A DNA stretch of 8,919 nucleotides from Nitrospirota bacterium (GTDB taxonomy: Bacteria > Nitrospirota > Thermodesulfovibrionia > Thermodesulfovibrionales > JdFR-86), in NCBI GenBank assembly GCA_030667205.1, contig DAOUWH010000048.1, positions 1 through 8,919 on the forward strand, read 5' to 3'. Both the position numbers and the translations under genes were made by a program. Below, one piece after another: positions 5,220-8,919 of this stretch (position 1 is its first letter; the number at the start of each line of letters is the position of its first letter). The notes below the pieces were generated by a model. That model was given only the letters and a program-made list of their open reading frames with translations. It was not told the origin of the DNA and did not search any database.

Positions 5220-6398
5220 TTGGCGGTGAAGCGGGTAGCCGTAACAGGCATAGGGGCGTTAAGCCCGGTTGGAAATTCTTTTAAGGAATCCTGGGAGGCG
5301 CTTCTTAAGGGCAGCACGGGCATAGGCCCGATAACCCGCTTTGACGCATCCGGGATGCCCTGGAATTCAGCGGGCGAGCTTAAGGGCTTTAATCCGGGAG
5401 ACTACATTCCACTGAAGGATATAAAACGGCTCGACCCATTTGTGCACTATGCCGCCGCGGCGGCACGAATGGCCGTGGAAGACTCTTCATTAAAGAGCGA
5501 GGAGCTTGAAAGCGCCGCAGTGCTCATAGGCTCAAGCAGGGGAGGCATAGGCTCTCTGGAGGCCGCTGTGAAGGAAAGGGCCACGGCGTACCTTATGGCG
5601 GGCTCCACGGTGAGCATGGCCGCCTCGTATGTCTCGAAGATGCTTGGGGCGAAGGGCCATGTGCTTGGCATCTCAAACGCCTGCTCCTCCAGCGCAAACA
5701 CCGTGGGCGAGGCCATGAGGCTCATAAGGCACGGACATGCCGATGTGGCGCTTGCCGGAGGGGCCGAGGCCCCGCTTACGCCGCTTTCTCTGAGGGGCTA
5801 CGGCGCTTCGGGTGCGCTCTCAAAGGAGGGCATAATGAGGCCCTTCGACCGCCGGAGAGACGGCTTTGTACTGGCCGAAGGGGCGGCGGTGCTCGTGCTT
5901 GAGGATTTAAACCGTGCGATGGGCCGTGGCGCAAGAATTTACGGCGAGGCCCTGGGCTACGGCAACACCTCCGATGCCTTTCACATGACAGTGCCCGATG
6001 CCGAAAGCCAGGCACGCTCGATAAGAGCGGCCCTTGAAGATGCCGGAATCAATAAGGAAGACGTGGGCTATATAAATGCCCACGCCACCGCCACTCCCAT
6101 AGGGGACAGGACCGAGGCCGAGGCGATAAGCGCTGTTTTCGGCGCCGGTGTCCCTGTCAGTGCGACAAAGTCGCTGACGGGCCACATGCTCGGGGCCTCG
6201 GGCGCTTTTGAGGCGGCAGTGGTGCTTATGAGCCTGAGCGAACATTTTTTACATCAGACCATTAACCTTGAGGATCCGGATTTTTCTCTCGAACATGTAA
6301 CCGAGGGCAGGGTTGCGAAAATAAATGTAGCTGTCTCAAACGCCTTTGGTTTCGGTGGGGTAAACGCGGTGCTGGTCTTCGGCAGAGCCGCAGAATAA
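5220..6398 (+). CDS. Beta-ketoacyl synthase, FabF-like with atypical active-site motif
   Basis: A 392-residue thiolase-fold condensing enzyme that would extend an acyl-ACP by decarboxylative condensation with malonyl-ACP. The Cys-His-His set is present: C155 (ISNACSSSAN), H288 (INAHATATP) and H322 (LTGHMLGASG), with the supporting K317 (SATKS). The Gly-rich C-terminal SNAFGFGGVN is also intact. The length and overall pattern are FabF-like (KAS II), but the nucleophile motif is NACSSS rather than TACATG, and the first His motif is HATATP rather than HGTSTP, so it is probably a divergent paralogue, not the housekeeping FabF. The start is TTG 5220, placing VKRVAVTGIG at the usual N-terminus. The preceding 445 bases contain only repeats. 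Its stop is four bases from that of the convergent N-acyltransferase gene. A role in making the acyl chain for the neighbouring sphingolipid genes is plausible but inferred from position. Confidence 0.9.
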   Translation: MAVKRVAVTGIGALSPVGNSFKESWEALLKGSTGIGPITRFDASGMPWNSAGELKGFNPGDYIPLKDIKRLDPFVHYAAAAARMAVEDSSLKSEELESAAVLIGSSRGGIGSLEAAVKERATAYLMAGSTVSMAASYVSKMLGAKGHVLGISNACSSSANTVGEAMRLIRHGHADVALAGGAEAPLTPLSLRGYGASGALSKEGIMRPFDRRRDGFVLAEGAAVLVLEDLNRAMGRGARIYGEALGYGNTSDAFHMTVPDAESQARSIRAALEDAGINKEDVGYINAHATATPIGDRTEAEAISAVFGAGVPVSATKSLTGHMLGASGAFEAAVVLMSLSEHFLHQTINLEDPDFSLEHVTEGRVAKINVAVSNAFGFGGVNAVLVFGRAAE

Positions 6399-6402
6399 TC
6401 CC

Positions 6403-7518
6403 CTACTTCAGCGGCATCTCGTATATCCTGAATTTCCTGTAGAGGGTGCCATTCATACGCTCGATAATTCTCTTCATGGGCTTGTTGTCCTCGAGTATCC
6501 AGGAAAACTCTATCCTCCGGTAGCCGTGTTTGAGGCAAGCATTGAAGGCATCGCGGTACAGGAGGGCGTCAACGCCCTTTGTCCTGTAAGAGGGCTTGAT
6601 GCCAAGGAGGAAGAGCCGTAGATCCTTTATTTTCCTTAAATGGTAAAGCGCTTTGACGATGGTCAGGGGGTTGAGTTTTCCTCCCATGTGCCTGAGCACA
6701 CGGTTCATGTCCGGAAGCATCCCCAGAAAGCCCACCGGCTCTCCGTGCGCCTCGGCAATCAGCGTAAGCTCCGGCACCACGATGCTTTTAAGCAGCTTGC
6801 CCTTGAACTCTATTTCCCCGTCAGTAAGGGGGATGAATCCCCAGTTTTCCTCCCAGGCCGAGTTATAGACCTCCTTGAAGATTTTCATGTCGGCCTCAAA
6901 GGCGCTCTTTCGGATGGGCCTCACCTTTACGTCCCTCTTCTCCGCGATCGCGGCCACATGGAGGATCTTCTCCGGCAGGCTCCGGGTTATCTCGTAGATA
7001 TAGGCATAAAGGTCCTTTGCCTTCCTCATCCCGAAGCCCTCCATAAGCTCGATGTAGTAGGGCGGGTTATAGGGGGTCATGAGTATCGGGTGGTGTTCAA
7101 AGCCTTCGACGAGGAGGCCGCATTCGTCGTTCGTGGAAAAGCTCATCGGCCCCCTCATGACCTCCATGCCGCTTTGCTTAAGTTCAGCGGCCGCTTGTCC
7201 GAGGAGAAGGCCTGCGGCCTCGGGGTCCTTAACGCATTCGAAGAACCCGAAGAACCCTGTCTTTTCTCCGTGGAATTCGTTGTGGCGGAAGTTTACTATG
7301 GAAGCTACTCTTCCGGCCGGGGAGCCGTCCTTAAGCGCGATGAAATACTTGGCCTCGGCGTGCCTGAAGAAAGGGTTTACATCCGGAGAAAGCTCTTTTC
7401 TGAGTTCCCGCTCAAGGAGCGGCACATAGAGGCTGGTCCTGGGGTATATGGAATAAGGAAGGCGTATGAAATCTCTGAGTTGCCCTGGTGTCTTTACTTC
7501 GACTAATTCAAGGGGCAA
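6403..7518 (-). CDS. GNAT-fold N-acyltransferase, candidate bacterial ceramide synthase
   Basis: A 371-residue protein of the large acyl-CoA N-acyltransferase (YghO-like) group, about twice the size of a simple GNAT, suggesting two GNAT-like halves. Recognisable family blocks are FIRLPYSIYP (17-26), NPFFRHAEA (48-56), FFGFFE (89-94), STNDECGLLVEGF (128-140), PYNPPYY (149-155), EENWGFIPLT mid-chain and SWILEDNKPM (339-348) near the C-terminus. There is no signal peptide. It lies two bases downstream of the serine palmitoyltransferase-like gene and must be cotranscribed with it. An enzyme of the GNAT superfamily carries out N-acylation in the bacterial ceramide pathway of Caulobacter, so the context points to acylation of the sphingoid base (or 3-oxo base). 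The substrate is inferred. The start is TTG 7518 with no clear Shine-Dalgarno, fitting translational coupling to the upstream stop. Confidence 0.88.
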   Translation of the reverse strand: MPLELVEVKTPGQLRDFIRLPYSIYPRTSLYVPLLERELRKELSPDVNPFFRHAEAKYFIALKDGSPAGRVASIVNFRHNEFHGEKTGFFGFFECVKDPEAAGLLLGQAAAELKQSGMEVMRGPMSFSTNDECGLLVEGFEHHPILMTPYNPPYYIELMEGFGMRKAKDLYAYIYEITRSLPEKILHVAAIAEKRDVKVRPIRKSAFEADMKIFKEVYNSAWEENWGFIPLTDGEIEFKGKLLKSIVVPELTLIAEAHGEPVGFLGMLPDMNRVLRHMGGKLNPLTIVKALYHLRKIKDLRLFLLGIKPSYRTKGVDALLYRDAFNACLKHGYRRIEFSWILEDNKPMKRIIERMNGTLYRKFRIYEMPLK

Positions 7519-7520
7519 GG

Positions 7521-8750
7521 CTATTGGATGAGGCCGGTGGCCCTGCCGACTTTTTTGAAGGCCTCAAGCACCTTGTCGAGGTGCTCCTGGGTATGGGTTG
7601 CCATGTAGCTTGTCCGTATGAGGGCCTTTCCGACCGGGACGGCGGGACTGACCGCGACGTTTGCGAAGACGCCCTCTTCGTGGAGCATCATTGCCATCCT
7701 GAATGCCGCCTCGTCCTCTACGACGCCCACCGGGATTATAGGGGTCTCGGAGGTGCCTGTGTTGAACCCCAGATCTTTTAAACCCTTGAGCATGAAGCGG
7801 GTGTTTTCCCAGAGCCTTTCTATCCGCTCGGGCTCGCGCTCTATGATATCAAGCGCGGCGTTGACCGAGGCCACCGTGGAGGGCGGGGGGCTTGCGCTGA
7901 ATATAAGGCTCCTTGCGAAATGTTTAATGTAATGGATTACGTCCTCCCTGCCTGCGATAAAGCCGCCGATGGAGGCCAGGGACTTGGAGTAGGTGCCCAT
8001 GATGAGGTCAATGTCGTCCTCGATGCCGAAGTGTTCGGCCGTGCCCCTGCCTCCGGGGCCGAGCACGCCGATTCCGTGTGCGTCGTCCACCATGATGCCC
8101 GCCCCGTGCTTCCTGGCGAGGCGAACTATCTCGGGCAGGTTTGCGATGTCGCCCTCCATGCTGAAGACGCCGTCGACGACTATGAGCTTGCCCCTGCCGT
8201 TGAAGTCCTTAAGCACCCTGTCGAGGTCCGCCATGTCGTTGTGCCTGAATTTTTTGGTATCGCCGAAAGAGAGCCTCGAGCCGTCTATGATGCTTGCGTG
8301 GTCCATCTTGTCGATTATTACAATGTCGTTTTTTCCGACAAGCGCTGATATCACGCCGAGGTTTACCTGAAAGCCGGTGGAAAACACCAGGGCGGCCTCT
8401 TTCCCCATGAACCTGGCGAGTTTTTCCTCGAGCTTTACGTGTATGTCGAGCGTGCCGTTCAGGAAGCGGGAGCCCGCGCAGCCCGAGCCGTATTTTTTAA
8501 TGGCCGCGATTGCGGCCTCCTTGACCTCGGGGTGGTTGGTGAGGCCGAGGTAGTTGTTGGAGCCCACCATTATCATGCGGCGCCCGTCTATCGTGACCTC
8601 TGGGTCCTGGGCGCTCTCGATTACCCTGAAGTAGGGGTACAGCCCTATTGACATGAACTCCCTGGCCTTGGTGAAGCCGGAGCACTTGTCGAAGATGCCC
8701 GCCTGCTTGTTTACAGCCATTGATGAATTTTGTACCAGTTTGCCGTCCAT
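7521..8750 (-). CDS. spt: Serine palmitoyltransferase-like alpha-oxoamine synthase
   Basis: A 409-residue fold-type I PLP enzyme of the alpha-oxoamine synthase family. SPT condenses L-serine with a long-chain acyl thioester to 3-oxosphinganine, the committed step of sphingolipid synthesis. PLP residues are all present: H151 stacking on the ring (DKMDHASIID), D222 (MVDDAH) to the pyridine nitrogen, H225, and the Schiff-base lysine K256 in GTYSKSLASIGG. These run eight to nine residues behind H159, D231, H234 and K265 of Sphingomonas SPT. SNNYLGLTNHP, GCAGSRFLNGTLDIH and RSLIFSASPPP follow the SPT pattern rather than KBL (GTLGKALGG) or BioF. ATG 8750 has a Shine-Dalgarno at 8757-8761; ATG 8720 (MAVNKQAG) is the alternative and would cut the overlap with the upstream SDR gene from 40 to 10 bases. 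Soluble, cytoplasmic, no membrane helix. Specificity for serine is inferred. Confidence 0.9.
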   Translation of the reverse strand: MDGKLVQNSSMAVNKQAGIFDKCSGFTKAREFMSIGLYPYFRVIESAQDPEVTIDGRRMIMVGSNNYLGLTNHPEVKEAAIAAIKKYGSGCAGSRFLNGTLDIHVKLEEKLARFMGKEAALVFSTGFQVNLGVISALVGKNDIVIIDKMDHASIIDGSRLSFGDTKKFRHNDMADLDRVLKDFNGRGKLIVVDGVFSMEGDIANLPEIVRLARKHGAGIMVDDAHGIGVLGPGGRGTAEHFGIEDDIDLIMGTYSKSLASIGGFIAGREDVIHYIKHFARSLIFSASPPPSTVASVNAALDIIEREPERIERLWENTRFMLKGLKDLGFNTGTSETPIIPVGVVEDEAAFRMAMMLHEEGVFANVAVSPAVPVGKALIRTSYMATHTQEHLDKVLEAFKKVGRATGLIQ

Positions 8751-8919
8751 CGAAAACCCTTGTCCATCGGTATTTGCGAAGAGAAACCCAGTTCCCTCTG
8801 CGCTTTTGCCGGGTCGCAGACCCAGTGTGAATGCCTGAGCTCTCTTATCTTGTCTCTGTTTATTATACTACTGTTTTCTCCAAAAATCTTTCCTATTCCT
8901 GCAATGGCGTACATAAGGC
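8711..8919 (-). CDS. Extended SDR (NAD-dependent epimerase-like), C-terminal fragment
   Basis: The minus-strand frame enters from the right edge and stops with TAA at 8713-8711, giving the last ~68 residues. The segment REL-RHSHWVCDPAKAQRELGF, then MDKGFRWTANWYKIHQWL, is the characteristic C-terminal end of extended short-chain dehydrogenases of the NAD-dependent epimerase/dehydratase type, where a W-x-x-D-x-x-KA-x-x-ELGF block precedes a final W-Y-x-x-x-x-W-L helix. The Rossmann and YxxxK parts lie outside the window. It overlaps the start of the SPT-like gene by 10 or 40 bases, so the two are coupled. In bacterial ceramide operons an SDR of this kind serves as the ketone reductase; that is the likely role here, but the fragment alone cannot show the substrate. 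Confidence 0.78.
   Translation of the reverse strand, partial: LMYAIAGIGKIFGENSSIINRDKIRELRHSHWVCDPAKAQRELGFSSQIPMDKGFRWTANWYKIHQWL
8757..8761 (-). promoter_or_regulatory. Shine-Dalgarno (AAGGG) supporting the longer SPT start
   Basis: On the minus strand AAGGG stands six bases before ATG 8750. The alternative ATG at 8720 has no purine-rich site in front of it, so this site favours the longer protein. Confidence 0.45.

Noticed and set aside
6640..7506. Plus-strand frame of 288 codons opposite the N-acyltransferase.
   Set aside because: The minus strand carries clear family blocks; the plus frame is a GC-driven shadow.
7521..8750. BioF (8-amino-7-oxononanoate synthase) or KBL (glycine C-acetyltransferase).
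   Set aside because: Same family, but the lysine motif GTYSKSLASIGG, GCAGSRFLNGTLDIH and the operon partners fit SPT better; no biotin or threonine genes are nearby.

Overview
This window looks like chromosomal DNA of a GC-rich, probably Gram-negative bacterium. The genes from about 640 onward share one codon style: GC-rich third positions together with frequent ATA (Ile) and AGG (Arg). That style, the repeat-filled intergenic block and a sphingolipid-type cassette would fit a Desulfobacterota- or Nitrospirota-like organism. The placement is inference; no rRNA or species-level marker is present.

Left end (1-640): the 3' part of an AT-rich gene of unknown function, clearly different in composition from everything to its right. 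It is followed by a pyrimidine-rich spacer where the composition changes.

Housekeeping and signalling block (642-4774): a small glutaredoxin-like thiol protein; a small charged protein of unknown function on the minus strand; then rsmA (ksgA, 16S rRNA dimethyltransferase). rsmA overlaps by one base a gene for a degenerate receiver-PilZ protein, a likely c-di-GMP reader. After a spacer with a long hairpin comes a ribonuclease E/G gene with an intact catalytic core and a basic, proline-rich tail. RsmA and RNase E/G both act on rRNA maturation or RNA turnover.

Repeat block (4775-5219): 445 bases without a gene, made of four distinct structures: a duplicated 24-mer carrying GGGGC/GCCCC hairpins, a perfect 13-bp inverted repeat, a nested palindrome of about 120 bp, and REP-like copies of a GGCCAG/CTGGCC motif. 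The last of these runs up to the leader of the next gene.

Lipid block (5220-8919): a FabF-type ketoacyl synthase on the plus strand faces three minus-strand genes. Read in their own direction these are the C-terminal end of an extended SDR (NAD-dependent epimerase-like), a serine palmitoyltransferase-like PLP enzyme, and a GNAT-fold N-acyltransferase. They are packed as an operon (10- or 40-nt overlap, then a 2-nt gap). Condensation of serine with an acyl thioester, N-acylation and a reductase are the steps needed to build a (dihydro)ceramide, so this is best read as part of a bacterial sphingolipid operon continuing past the right edge. The neighbouring ketoacyl synthase, which has an atypical nucleophile motif, may supply or modify the acyl chain, but that link rests only on proximity. 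This block is the most interesting part of the window.
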